Counted from the stretch's first letter, positions 53,144-62,056 are shown. The stretch is DNA of 64,000 nucleotides from Olivibacter sp. SDN3 (GCF_014334135.1 NZ_CP060497.1:2170001-2234000); one strand, 5' to 3'. Numbers and translations are program-made. Notes: a model not told the origin generated them from the letters alone.

Positions 53144-54709
53144 ATGAAACATATAAAATTAATTGCACTGGTGGGCTTCTTGGCAATGAGTGCATGGAGC
53201 TGTACCAAAGATTTCGAAGAGATTAATACAGACCCCAACGCCATCCCTGAAGATGGAATGGACTATAATCTGCTGTTTTCCTCTGCGCAGGTATATCATG
53301 CAGGTACAGATTACAATGTGTGGAGAAATGGCCTGATTTATTGTGCAACCATGATACAGCACTTGGCCTCTACACAAAATTACTGGAATGGCGACAAGTA
53401 TACCTTTGATGCTTCATATAACGCCGCACACTGGGATCGTGATTTTCCGAATGCCGTGAGAGATATTACCATGGCGATGAGTAAATTTCAAGATAATCCA
53501 GAGCAGCAGAATGCTTACCATATTGCTCGTATCATGCGCGTGAGCATCTTTCAGAAAATGACCGATCTTTATGGGGATATACCCTATAGCGAGGCGGGAT
53601 TAGGTTATCTGGATGGACAGGGTTATCCTGCCTATGATACGCAAGAGTCTATTTATCAGGATATGTACAAGGAACTAAAGGAGGCCTCGGAAGCCCTAGA
53701 AGCTAATACCACAAATACACTTACTACAGCTGATCTTATATATGGAGGAGATGTTGCAAAATGGAAGAAGTACGCAGCTTCTTTCATGGTGCGTTTAGGC
53801 TTGCGCTTGTCTAAAGTGGATCCGGAAACGGGGAAAGAATGGGTACAGGAAGCCCTCGCTGCTGGGGTGTTCGCCAATAACGAAGATAATGCTATGATGC
53901 AGCATCAACTGAATATTACGGATGCAGCGAATGCTTACGGAAAGGTACTGGTGTATCAGGACCCAAATGCTTCGCGCTTGAGTGAAACCTTTGTGAATCA
54001 GCTAAAAAATACCAACGACCCTCGTTTAATGTATATGGCTACCGTAGCTGCTGCACCACAACATGCCTATGGAAATGCAAATTTTGATTTAGGGGATACC
54101 ACCGCGTCTAAACAATTGGGGATGCCAAACGGTTACGATGAATTGGGCGCAGAGACGGATATTTCAAGGGCAGCCAATTGGCCGGGAAATATCAATAACT
54201 ATTCCATCGTGAATCGTTATACCTATGCACGGCTGGACGCCCCAACGTTCCTCTTAACGCATGCCGAAACACAATTGTTGTTGGCGGAGGCGGCACATTA
54301 CGGATGGATTAGCGGCGAAGCCAGTACTTATTATAATGAGGGGGTAACAGCTGCTATCATGCAAATGAACCAATTGGGAGCATCTCCGGCGCTCATCGAA
54401 GAGCAGGCACAGGCTTATATTGCCGAGCACCCCTTCCGTGCTGATAGTGCTCTGGAGATGATCAATACCCAGTATTGGATTGCCACCTTTATGGATGAAT
54501 ATGAAGCTTGGACGAATTATCGCCGATCAGGGTTTCCGATGCTGGAGGAGGTAAACTACTTTAATAATGTGACCAATGGGACGATACCCCGTCGTTTTAC
54601 CTATCCTACCAGCGAAGCTTCGATTAATACTGAAAGCTATAACGAGGCCGTTGCCCGCTATGAGAATGGCGATCGGATGACTTCTCGCATGTGGTGGGAT
54701 GTAGAGTAG
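53144..54709 (+). CDS. SusD-like lipoprotein (SusD-like_2 group)
   Basis: A 521-residue lipoprotein with lipobox SAWSC (Cys 20) followed by TKDFEEINTDPNAI, characteristic of the SusD_2 branch. Further landmarks are IARIMRVSIFQKMTDLYGDI, PYSEAGLG, KWKKYAASFMVRLGLRLSK, LLTHAETQLLLAEAAHYGWI and EYEAWTNYRRSGFP. The C-terminal RRFTYPTSEASINTESYN then MTSRMWWD is typical. It is the lid of the SusC encoded just upstream. It is more distant from the other two SusD proteins in the window than they are from each other. Confidence 0.94.
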   Translation: MKHIKLIALVGFLAMSAWSCTKDFEEINTDPNAIPEDGMDYNLLFSSAQVYHAGTDYNVWRNGLIYCATMIQHLASTQNYWNGDKYTFDASYNAAHWDRDFPNAVRDITMAMSKFQDNPEQQNAYHIARIMRVSIFQKMTDLYGDIPYSEAGLGYLDGQGYPAYDTQESIYQDMYKELKEASEALEANTTNTLTTADLIYGGDVAKWKKYAASFMVRLGLRLSKVDPETGKEWVQEALAAGVFANNEDNAMMQHQLNITDAANAYGKVLVYQDPNASRLSETFVNQLKNTNDPRLMYMATVAAAPQHAYGNANFDLGDTTASKQLGMPNGYDELGAETDISRAANWPGNINNYSIVNRYTYARLDAPTFLLTHAETQLLLAEAAHYGWISGEASTYYNEGVTAAIMQMNQLGASPALIEEQAQAYIAEHPFRADSALEMINTQYWIATFMDEYEAWTNYRRSGFPMLEEVNYFNNVTNGTIPRRFTYPTSEASINTESYNEAVARYENGDRMTSRMWWDVE

Positions 54710-54732
54710 GAGAGGTACTTCAGAACTATTTG

Positions 54733-54784
54733 TTAATAAGGAAAAGCGTGTCGTAAATCGGTACGACACGCTTTTCCTTATTAA
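54733..54784. terminator. Perfect 23-bp hairpin between convergent genes
   Basis: Bases 54733-54755 and 54762-54784 are exact reverse complements, with a 6-nt loop (54756-54761). The stem has a GC-richer core (AAGCGTGTCG) and A/T flanks that supply T-tracts in both directions. It lies 23 bp after the susD stop and 64 bp before the end of the minus-strand gene at 54849, so it can stop transcription from both sides. Confidence 0.9.
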
Positions 54785-54848
54785 CATAAGTTACAGCAAT
54801 AACTATTATCTAGCTGATATCAATTAACCATATCAATTTGATAAGTTG

Positions 54849-54977
54849 CTATTTTCCTGGCTTGGGTGGTTTTTTTGTAGAAATGATCTCAACTTTTGAA
54901 GACGTACTCTTCTCATTCTGATAATTCGAAGGAGCTTTTGTCTTCGCGCTCTTGGGTGTTTTCTTATCTCTGCTCAT
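54849..54977 (-). CDS. Small basic hypothetical protein
   Basis: A 42-residue, Lys- and Pro-rich protein from the ATG at 54975-54977 (MSRDKKTPKSAKTKAPSNYQ). A longer frame to 55040 overlaps the upstream gene and lacks a good start. Small proteins with this kind of start occur in Sphingobacteriaceae, but I know no function. It is 16 bp downstream of the 54994-55380 gene and probably co-transcribed. Confidence 0.55.
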   Translation of the reverse strand: MSRDKKTPKSAKTKAPSNYQNEKSTSSKVEIISTKKPPKPGK

Positions 54978-54993
54978 ATACTTACTTTTTAAA

Positions 54994-55380
54994 TTATCGG
55001 TTTGTACTCGCCAACTCCAACTTGCGGATCTGACTATCAATTAAGTTCTTATTTAGATCTTCGTAATGATCGTTGCGATATTGCTTTAAGGTTGATATAA
55101 TACCCTGTGCTTGTTTAATTAATGACGATATGTAACGAAGAGCGCCTTCTTTTGCCTTTTCCATAGCCATGATTTTATCAGTATAGTCGTGATACTTGCC
55201 GATACTGGAGTGCAGTCGAAAGGATTGATTGGCAACTGAACAATAAACTTTAATCGGATGATGGTCCGTCCAAATAATTTTATATGGTCTCGTGTCGAAA
55301 TATAAAAAGTTATTGGTGGATAATTCAATGACCTTGGTGTCATTTATAAAGACACGGTAATATTTGCTGTAATTTTCCAT
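54994..55380 (-). CDS. Hypothetical protein
   Basis: A 128-residue soluble protein with mixed beta (first ~60 residues) and helical (last ~65) character and no signal peptide. No recognised domain. It is followed by the 42-residue gene. A plausible ATG and clean coding pattern support it. Confidence 0.55.
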   Translation of the reverse strand: MENYSKYYRVFINDTKVIELSTNNFLYFDTRPYKIIWTDHHPIKVYCSVANQSFRLHSSIGKYHDYTDKIMAMEKAKEGALRYISSLIKQAQGIISTLKQYRNDHYEDLNKNLIDSQIRKLELASTNR

Positions 55381-55888
55381 TGTAATTTTTTAATGAGATA
55401 AAAAATAAGCCTTTGCGTTTACAATGAAAAGAATGTTGTATAGCCTCAAAAGGTTATTAACAGGTTCCAACCTAAAAACAAGGTAGCTTTAACTGTAATT
55501 TCACCCTAGCAATTGCCTTAGGATAACTTAGTAAATATACTAAAATATTTGAAAATCAACAAATTAGTTTCTTTGAAAATTCAAATAACGGGTCATCGCT
55601 TTAAGTGTACGTATAGTGATCAGATCACTTGTAACCAAGTTTCGCAGATATACATTTAAATATATCTCTTTAAACATTGCCCAATAAGACCATAAAAAAT
55701 AAATAATAACTATTTTTCCTAATGTTTTTGTAATTAGTTGTTTTTCAGTGATATTTCCTAATAAAATGACGGTTGTTGACAAATAGAAAGGTTTTTGATA
55801 TATTTATTTTTGAGATCAAATAGCCGAAATTTTTGCTTTCCTTTTTTGAATGAATACATTTGTTAGCACTGATCAACCATGATGGGTA
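55381..55888. other. 508-bp intergenic region with palindrome and promoter
   Basis: Holds TTAGTA-AATA-TACTAA (55528-55543), a perfect palindrome, and the promoter of the acyl-CoA dehydrogenase gene at its right end. A 72-codon minus-strand frame (55564-55782) starts only with TTG and shows no known pattern, so I do not call it a gene. A shorter Met-start part (MFKEIYLNVYL...) is conceivable. Confidence 0.4.
55832..55862 (+). promoter_or_regulatory. Promoter of the acyl-CoA dehydrogenase-family gene
   Basis: TTTG (55832-55835), 19 bp, TACATTTG (55855-55862): an exact Bacteroidetes consensus. Transcription should start near 55869, leaving a 20-nt leader to ATG 55889. Confidence 0.7.
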
Positions 55889-57397
55889 ATGAATCATATG
55901 AATAGAAATGACAATGACTTGCCGGAATTTATCGACCGTTTTAAACAGGCACTGAAGAAGGTATTCTACGAACAGCATGATATTAACCAGCTAAGCCTTG
56001 AAAGAGGCCTGCCTCCGCACATTTGGGAAGGGATTATGGATACCGTGCCGCTTGCCGTGGCCGTTCCGAAGGAATATGGTGGCAGGGGCTGCGTAGTGAA
56101 GGAATGCCTGTCATTGCTCGCCGCGGCTTCTTATGAGTCTCTTCCACTATCACTAACCTTTGGGATCAACATCGCCCTGTTTCTTGAACCTGTTGCGAAA
56201 TATGCGAACGATGAGGTTAAAGGGCCTATTTTTAGGGATTTCTTGGAAAAGCAGTGCATGGGAGGGTTGATGATAACCGAACCTGATTTCGGTAGTGATG
56301 CCCTGAACATGAAAACATTTTATCAGGAAATCGACGGGAAATATGTGGTAAAAGGGCGTAAGCATTGGCAGGGATTAACTGGCCAGGCAACCTATTGGCT
56401 GGTTGCTGCCCGTAAAGCACTCGAAAATGGTGAACTTGCCAGAGATGTGGATTTCTTTATAACAGATAATGAGCTCCCTCATCAACATATCAAAGTGGAG
56501 TCGCTGTATAGTAACCTAGGGCTCTATATGATTCCATATGGCCTGAACACGGTTGATGTTACAGTACCTAAAAACCAACAGCTGAAGCCTGAAAGCACGG
56601 GAATTAAGATGATGCTGGACATCTTGCATCGCAGTAGAATGCAATTTCCGGGGATGGGCATGGGATTCATCAAACGTATGCTGGATGAGGCACAATTCCA
56701 TTGCGAAAACCGTATCGTGGGAACAGGTAATTTATTGAAATTGGATGCCGTACAGCATCAGCTCTCGAGAATACAAACAGCTTATACCATCTGTTCTGCA
56801 ATGTGTTACCGAAGTAGTCATATCAGTGGGATTGGATTAAATGTTGCAGCAGAAGGACTTGAAGCAAACAGCATGAAGGCGTTAATAACGGATCTCATGC
56901 AAGAATCTGCTCAGCTTTGCCTGCAGGTATCGGGAGCAAATGGTTATAAAATTAGCCATATCGCAGGAAGAGGTATTGTAGACAGTAGACCCTTCCAGAT
57001 TTTTGAGGGCTCAAATGAGATGCTCTATACGCAGATTGCAGAAATTATTGCCAAGCAAATGAAAAGACAGAAGGAAGCAAATTTATTTAACTTCCTGTCG
57101 CAATTTAAACAAACGGAAAGAGCAGCCCCTCATTTTAAAAAGGAACTAAATTTTGTTATAGGAGATAATATTACTCAAAGAAAAATGATTGATCTAGGAA
57201 AAATCATTGCAAAGCTGATCAGCGCACAGTATGTACTGGACATCAGGGATAAAGGATTTAACAAGGAGCTTACCGTCAACTCTCTACATAATACCCGATT
57301 AGATATAGCTCACCTCGTTTCAAACTTTTCGCTGGATACACGGGCAACGCTCGTCAAGGAGTATAAGGAGAACAGTGAATGGTCGGGCATGTTTTGA
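55889..57397 (+). CDS. Acyl-CoA dehydrogenase-family flavoprotein
   Basis: A 502-residue protein of the acyl-CoA dehydrogenase fold. N-terminal helices include VAVPKEYGGRGCVVKECL. The FAD-contacting GGLMITEPDFGSDALNM and KGRKHWQGLTGQATYWLVAA lie near residues 120-175. The C-terminal helical domain ends with QVSGANGYKISHIAGRGIVD and PFQIFEGSNEMLYTQIAEII, the region that shapes the active site. Its substrate is not evident; no beta-oxidation genes are nearby. ATG 55889 and 55898 are both possible starts. Confidence 0.9.
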   Translation: MNHMNRNDNDLPEFIDRFKQALKKVFYEQHDINQLSLERGLPPHIWEGIMDTVPLAVAVPKEYGGRGCVVKECLSLLAAASYESLPLSLTFGINIALFLEPVAKYANDEVKGPIFRDFLEKQCMGGLMITEPDFGSDALNMKTFYQEIDGKYVVKGRKHWQGLTGQATYWLVAARKALENGELARDVDFFITDNELPHQHIKVESLYSNLGLYMIPYGLNTVDVTVPKNQQLKPESTGIKMMLDILHRSRMQFPGMGMGFIKRMLDEAQFHCENRIVGTGNLLKLDAVQHQLSRIQTAYTICSAMCYRSSHISGIGLNVAAEGLEANSMKALITDLMQESAQLCLQVSGANGYKISHIAGRGIVDSRPFQIFEGSNEMLYTQIAEIIAKQMKRQKEANLFNFLSQFKQTERAAPHFKKELNFVIGDNITQRKMIDLGKIIAKLISAQYVLDIRDKGFNKELTVNSLHNTRLDIAHLVSNFSLDTRATLVKEYKENSEWSGMF

Positions 57398-57532
57398 CTT
57401 TGCATAATATGCTAAGCCGCTTTCAATGATTTGGGGTTAAATGATGGACAGTAGTTTTCCTCTTGTGCAGTAGGGCAATTTTACGCAAGTGGATTTTGTG
57501 AATCAATACATGATATAGAACGGCGCTAACTG

Positions 57533-57892
57533 TTATGAGCGCTTAATGGAATTGATAACTCGTTCTTTATATTCCTCCATCTCATGTTCGTCACGTTGTA
57601 GATACCTCAAGTTCATTTCCTCCTTGTCGAGGTTTTCTTGTTGCTCTTTATTGGCCAATTCTACGTTGCCCACATTTCTAATGGTGTCTAGATGCTGGAA
57701 TAAACCCTCTAGTGCGCGGTGAACATGCCTTAAGTATTTTTCATTGACAGATTCAAGTGATGATTCGGTGAGTTCTCCAACATCCTGGAAACTTAATTTT
57801 GTGATCTTGCCATTTACAATCTCTGCGCTGAATTCCTGTGAGTCAGGAAAATCCCATAAAATGTCGTGTTTGGTAGTCGTCGTAATTTCCAT
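57533..57892 (-). CDS. Hypothetical protein
   Basis: A 119-residue acidic, largely helical protein with a charged C-terminal half (KEQQENLDKEEMNLRYL) that could form a coiled coil. No signal peptide, no recognised family. It stands alone before a 659-bp gap. Confidence 0.5.
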   Translation of the reverse strand: MEITTTTKHDILWDFPDSQEFSAEIVNGKITKLSFQDVGELTESSLESVNEKYLRHVHRALEGLFQHLDTIRNVGNVELANKEQQENLDKEEMNLRYLQRDEHEMEEYKERVINSIKRS

Positions 57893-58165
57893 AGTCGGTT
57901 TTTTTAAATGAATACGTGATTATATGATGTACTTCCTAGTAATAAACGCAAGAATGATACCAAAGCTTGTTTTAACTTTTCATAGCAAACATGGGGTTTC
58001 TTTAGAAGGCGTTGATTGGGCACTGGTGGCTGTTACTTCAGGTGTTAATGGGCTTGAATCTCAGCGATTAGCGGCTCAGTGATAAAGCGAAATTTATTAG
58101 GAAGCCTTGTAGAAGCATGCGCATTTTTACGCACTTTGTCCAAATTAGTATACAAGCGGTAGAAT

Positions 58166-58199
58166 TTTGTTATATAGTGCGTTAGTATGGTTATTTTTG
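58166..58199 (+). promoter_or_regulatory. Candidate promoter for an orphan small RNA
   Basis: TTTG (58166-58169), 22 bp, TATTTTTG (58192-58199). The -7 box is an exact TAnnTTTG match; the spacer is two or three bases longer than usual. Confidence 0.45.
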
Positions 58200-58205
58200 T
58201 AATAA

Positions 58206-58291
58206 TTCGTTAGAATTATAGAGTAGTTCACTAACCAATGTAAACTTGGGTTGAAGGCCGGTAGTTTTAACTAAAACTACCGGCTTTTTTT
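58206..58291 (+). ncRNA. Candidate small RNA (~85 nt)
   Basis: No open frame. A hairpin ATAATTC-GTTA-GAATTAT (58202-58219) lies at the presumed 5' end. At the 3' end is a perfect 12-bp terminator: GCCGGTAGTTTT (58257-58268), AACT loop, AAAACTACCGGC (58273-58284), then TTTTTTT. No gene on the plus strand ends within 850 bp upstream, and a minus-strand gene intervenes, so the terminator needs its own transcript. Confidence 0.5.
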
Positions 58292-58551
58292 GGGAGCTGA
58301 TATATGGCTATCGTACGTTTGCTAATTTTCTCTAATCAATAGTAAAACAAGCGATAAAAAAGTAAAAATCGACCTGTCGGTTTTTCAAAAGATTCTGCAG
58401 TGTATAATAATGTGCTACTATTTGCATAATTAGTAGTTTAAAACCATTTAAAAATGTATTTTTAGCTTTTGCTTGTCTGCTAAAAAGATTTTCAAGTCAG
58501 CTTGTTTTTCGAAGGAGTAAATCAACACAATAGGGTAATACGTAAAAAATA

Positions 58552-59364
58552 ATGGAAAAATCGTTTTCTTATTTTCATGTGCAGCGCGAAGATCTGCTAA
58601 GGGTTGTTGAAGTGCTTAAAGTGAAGCGAACGATGCCGTCAACACAAACAGGCGGTTCAACAAAAGCCCGGTTTGTTTTGCTATTCTTGCGGGAGCTCGA
58701 AAAGCATGCAAGAGAATACAACGTAAGTTACTATTTGTTAGACAATATAACCAATAGGCCCTGTTTTTTCACATCTAATATTGCTGAATTGATAGGGTAC
58801 GACAATGCTATACTACCCGATTCCTGGCGATCTTATTTTATGCAGATGATTCAGGATAGGGAAATACAGGCTGATGTGGAGGGTGTTTTACGAACGATGG
58901 ATGAGCGGATTCCGAAAAAAGAAATTGATGCAACAACCGTAGTGGTCTGCGGAATGCCGGCGGTTAATCTTAAAGGCAGACCTATACGTTTCTGTTACGT
59001 CAGCAGGGCAATCTACAAGGAAGACTGTGGCCAGCCGTTGATTATGTTTGATCGTATAAGTGATATCTATCCTTTTCTTAAAGAGGAAGGGTTTTGGATA
59101 CGAGTAGTTACACCATCCTGTGTTTATTCTTGATTTTCCAATGAACGAAAAGTTCGAAAAAAAGATATACTTACCAGAAATGAAGGGGCGATCGTGAAAG
59201 TATTGTCAACTGGTCAAACATTGCAGGAGACAGCTACACTTTTAGATATGACTGTGGGGGCGGTAGAGCATCAAGTGCACAATGCGTGCAATCGTTTGTT
59301 TGCAAAAGATAGTGATGCACTGGTGTATCTCTGTTGGTTAGCTGGTATGCTACCTGAGCTATAA
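58552..59364 (+). pseudogene. LuxR-type regulator interrupted by an in-frame TGA
   Basis: The first 193 codons (58552-59130) encode a soluble domain that may be PAS-like: YYLLDNITNRPCFFTSNIAE, then IGYDNAILPDSW and FCYVSRAIY. A TGA at 59131-59133 stops it. The same frame then continues without a break for 76 codons to TAA 59362-59364 and encodes a full LuxR HTH: ILTRNEGAIVKVLSTGQTLQ, ETATLLDMTVGAVEHQVHNA and CNRLFAKDSDAL. So one base change separates sensor and DNA-binding halves. It is either a recent nonsense mutation, a sequencing error or, least likely, readthrough. The 193-residue product alone cannot bind DNA through this domain. Confidence 0.85.
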
Positions 59365-59455
59365 ATAGTCGATAAAGTGTTTGGGTGAAGGACAAAAAAC
59401 ATGTAATGAAAGAAGAAGGGTAAACCTCGTAAGACAAAACACCTAAGATAAAGAA

Positions 59456-60016
59456 CTATTGCTCCGAATGTAATAATTTTTGAAGCTGCATCAAATGCTT
59501 AACCGATATACTCAGGTAACTGGCTAGCTCCTGCTTTCTAAGATGTGATCTCACATTTGGAAAAATGCTGTCAAAAAGTTCTATTTTCTCAACACCGGGA
59601 GCATCCCGGATATACTGCCGCGCGACTACTTGTTGCTCTTGAATATGATGTAATATATTGCTTATCTGCAGTAAATCAGGGTGTTGTCGGTGGATGCGAC
59701 GGATGGACTCCTCTTCCCAACAAAAAAGTGTACATGGCGTAAGTGCTTGTGCGTAAATTAGTCGATGCCCCCCAGGTACGAAAAGAAATTGTCCGGGCAT
59801 GATAATACGGCTGATACGTGGTTCGGAGTGGTGCCAGCAAGCATATTGTTTAACAAAACCGCTGGTCACATATAAGGTGGCCCCTGGTGCCAGTTCTAGA
59901 ATTCCATTGGCCATATAATGCTGTTTTTTACAACTATGGATTATTGATTCCCACGCAGCTGTGCGTAGGTAACCAAATTGCTTTAACAGATATTGCAGGT
60001 TTAAAAGGTCGTCCAT
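59456..60016 (-). CDS. Crp/Fnr-type cyclic-nucleotide-binding-domain protein
   Basis: From ATG 60014-60016 (MDDLLNLQYLL) the protein has 186 residues; a frame open to 60109 adds 31 low-complexity residues. A cupin-like effector domain (LELAPGATLYVTSGFVKQYA, IIMPGQFLFVPGG) is followed by a long helix. A short C-terminal helix-turn-helix (LRKQELASYLSISVKHLMQL) ends the chain without the usual wing. Similar short regulators are common in Bacteroidetes. Targets unknown; it lies 211 bp from the UpxY-like gene on the same strand. Confidence 0.75.
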   Translation of the reverse strand: MDDLLNLQYLLKQFGYLRTAAWESIIHSCKKQHYMANGILELAPGATLYVTSGFVKQYACWHHSEPRISRIIMPGQFLFVPGGHRLIYAQALTPCTLFCWEEESIRRIHRQHPDLLQISNILHHIQEQQVVARQYIRDAPGVEKIELFDSIFPNVRSHLRKQELASYLSISVKHLMQLQKLLHSEQ

Positions 60017-60226
60017 TTCTGTTTGGATTGATTTGGTATTTTGTTGTTGATGTAAACTTGAACTAAGTAGAGTAGGTTGAACCTGGTTTATTAGTATGAT
60101 TGTTTGCAAAATTGTTTTTTGTTAACTAGATAATAATAAAGTTATAAATATAATAAATAGATTAATCTATTTATGAAGTAGCGGACAGACCATGCTGAAA
60201 TTCATGCTGATTGTCAATATTATAAC

Positions 60227-60763
60227 TTATTCATTTAAATAGGTCGTTATTTGATCGTGGGGAACCTTTATTCTGGCAACCAAGGCGCAATCTAACTGTT
60301 TGATGATAACAACGATGTTTTTTTCCTGGATTTCTAAGACTTCGCCTTTAGAATTACCGAAAACATCTGATACCAGCTTGACGTGATCGCCAATATGCAA
60401 TGTACGTAGATTGACGGTTTGAAGTGCATGATGCTTCGCTAAGGCCGACTTGATCTGGGTTATTTCCTGTTCAGCCATAATAGCTGGACTATTATTATAA
60501 TTAACAAAATTTACTACACCTGTGGTTTGCAATACCTGTAATTGTTCGTGTGCGTCTACGTGAACAAAGACGTATGATTGAAAAAGAGGTTGTTCAATAG
60601 TTACCTTTCGGTCTGTCCACTGCTTCTTGATTTTAATTAAAGGACAGAAAAAATGAATGTGCTGTTTTGAAAGTAAATGAGAGACTTTTTTTTCATAGTT
60701 TGAACGGGTATAAACAACCATCCAGTTACGTTTTTTTTGGGGGGTAATAATAGTTTGATACAT
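60227..60763 (-). CDS. NusG-family transcription antiterminator (UpxY/RfaH-like)
   Basis: A 178-residue NusG paralogue. The NGN domain begins NWMVVYTRSNYEKKVSHLLS and holds IHFFCPLIKIKKQWTDRKV and PLFQSYVFVHV. A KOW-like C-terminus contains LRTLHIGDHVKLVSDVFG and SKGEVLEI. Specialised NusG proteins of this type let polymerase read through long capsule or exopolysaccharide operons. In Bacteroides UpxY genes usually lead the operon; here the gene is transcribed away from the Wza/Wzc genes across a 553-bp gap. Confidence 0.9.
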   Translation of the reverse strand: MYQTIITPQKKRNWMVVYTRSNYEKKVSHLLSKQHIHFFCPLIKIKKQWTDRKVTIEQPLFQSYVFVHVDAHEQLQVLQTTGVVNFVNYNNSPAIMAEQEITQIKSALAKHHALQTVNLRTLHIGDHVKLVSDVFGNSKGEVLEIQEKNIVVIIKQLDCALVARIKVPHDQITTYLNE

Positions 60764-61041
60764 ATTTTGCAGTGTTTGGTTTAGTACTGACTTATACTTT
60801 CGCTAAGTTCCGTATAATAATTCACTGTTTAATTCGCTTTATTCAAATTGTATGTCACTCTGTGAGGTATTGTGGTAAATGAGTTTTATAAAATAGTTTT
60901 TATTGATGTATAAATATGTGTGTATATTATATGTTGACTTAATAACTAATGTGTAAAAGTCAACTGATTGAGTAAAATATATAAGAATTGTATAATTTAT
61001 AGGCAAAATTTCACGAATTCCATACGTATTAAGCCTTTCGC

Positions 61042-61072
61042 TTGATGAGTTATGTTTTTACGCCTAAGTTTG
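61042..61072 (+). promoter_or_regulatory. Promoter of the exopolysaccharide operon
   Basis: TTG (61042-61044), 20 bp, TAAGTTTG (61065-61072), an exact -7 match. Predicted start near 61079. Confidence 0.6.
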
Positions 61073-61139
61073 TTATACTAAACCGGCGATAGAGCAAACG
61101 ATAAGCAGCCAGATGATTTGCGGTTAATTAAAAAAAAGA

Positions 61140-61159
61140 GCCACTGTAAGTGGAGTGGC
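61140..61159 (+). other. Leader hairpin of the exopolysaccharide operon
   Basis: GCCACT (61140-61145) pairs with AGTGGC (61154-61159) around an 8-nt loop, 60 nt into the predicted leader. Possible pause or antiterminator recruitment site; function inferred. Confidence 0.35.
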
Positions 61160-61316
61160 GGAGCTACATTCGCATTACCTAAAACCTTCAACGTAAAAAG
61201 TATAACCGAACCTCCCATCTAAAAACTCAACAACTATAATTACTATATAACAATGTTAATTGAATGCTATTTAAATTTTATGCCATAAGTAACTTGATGA
61301 TCTAAACGATTTCTCT

Positions 61317-62045
61317 ATGAAAAATAAAATAAACCAACTACTAATATTTCTATTAATTCTGGTATGTTGTTCTTGTGCCTCTTCAAAAAAAACAAATTAT
61401 TTTCAAGATATTGATAGGGAGCGCATTACGGAAGAACTGATAGAAAATTACCAACCTATAACTATCCAAACTTCCGATATACTGAGTATTAACGTTACCA
61501 GCTTAAACCCTCAGGCGTGGAGCGATACCAGTAACCGTGATTTAGGTTATCTGGTTGATCAAAAGGGAGAGATTGTACTCCCGCTTGTTGGCTCGGTTAA
61601 AGCCGCTGGCCTTACGAGTACAGCCTTGAGTGAGCAGCTGAGAGAACGTTTATTGCCATACCTCAAAGAACCTTCTGTTGTGGTGCGTATCCTCAATTTT
61701 AAAGTTTCGGTGATGGGTGATGTGATGAAACCCGCGACCTATAGCATCGCCAGTGAAAGAATCACGGTAAATGAAGCTATTAGCATGGCTGGAGATTTAA
61801 ATATTACCGGTATGCGAAAGCATGTGATGTTGATACGCGAGGTAGATGGTACAAGAAGCTTCATTCCGCTTGATTTAACCGCTAGTAACTTTATACGCTC
61901 GCCTTATTTTTATTTGCGCAATAACGATGTTCTTTACGTGCAACCGGGGAAAAACAAGTATGCGGCATCTACAGATGGCGTCTACCGCAGCTTAAGCTTA
62001 GCGCTTTCGGCACTTTCTATCGTTGCGATTATTATCACTCGTTAA
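61317..62045 (+). CDS. Polysaccharide export outer-membrane lipoprotein (Wza type)
   Basis: A 242-residue lipoprotein (lipobox CCSC, Cys 20 region) with the polysaccharide export domain (YQPITIQTSDILSINVTSLN, LGYLVDQKGEIVLPLVGSVK) and an SLBB domain (VSVMGDVMKPATYSIASERI, TVNEAISMAGDL). The C-terminal ~22 residues are hydrophobic (SLSLALSALSIVAIIITR), probably an outer-membrane helix as in Wza. It forms the export channel for exopolysaccharide and works with the Wzc-type kinase encoded 11 bp downstream. Confidence 0.93.
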   Translation: MKNKINQLLIFLLILVCCSCASSKKTNYFQDIDRERITEELIENYQPITIQTSDILSINVTSLNPQAWSDTSNRDLGYLVDQKGEIVLPLVGSVKAAGLTSTALSEQLRERLLPYLKEPSVVVRILNFKVSVMGDVMKPATYSIASERITVNEAISMAGDLNITGMRKHVMLIREVDGTRSFIPLDLTASNFIRSPYFYLRNNDVLYVQPGKNKYAASTDGVYRSLSLALSALSIVAIIITR

Positions 62046-62056
62046 TACTGTTTATA

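Larger units (their letters stand above)
57893..58551. other. 659-bp intergenic region with candidate small RNA
   Basis: No open frame of note. The only clear features are the promoter-like pair at 58166-58199 and the terminator at 58257-58291, treated separately. The rest is AT-rich and should contain the promoter of the interrupted LuxR gene at 58552. Confidence 0.5.
60764..61316 (+). other. Divergent control region and leader of the exopolysaccharide operon
   Basis: 553 bp of AT-rich DNA between the antiterminator gene (minus) and wza-type gene (plus). It contains a consensus promoter at 61042-61072 and, if that is used, a ~240-nt untranslated leader with a hairpin at 61140-61159. A long leader is what a specialised NusG protein would act on. 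No open frame of note. Confidence 0.5.

Noticed and set aside
50010-54839. 16-bp direct repeat TTAACCATATCAATTT at 50010-50025 and 54824-54839, flanking the third SusC/SusD pair
   Set aside because: Could suggest insertion of the pair, but a 16-bp AT-rich repeat in 64 kb is not unlikely by chance and no integrase or target-site pattern is seen.
55564-55782. 72-codon minus-strand frame in the gap before the acyl-CoA dehydrogenase-family gene
   Set aside because: It begins with TTG, has no family pattern, and lies in very AT-rich DNA.
61140-61159. Possible JUMPStart/ops element in the exopolysaccharide leader
   Set aside because: The sequence GAGTGGCGGAGCTAC only faintly resembles GGCGGTAGCGT, and ops elements are not established for Bacteroidetes NusG paralogues. 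I keep only the hairpin.
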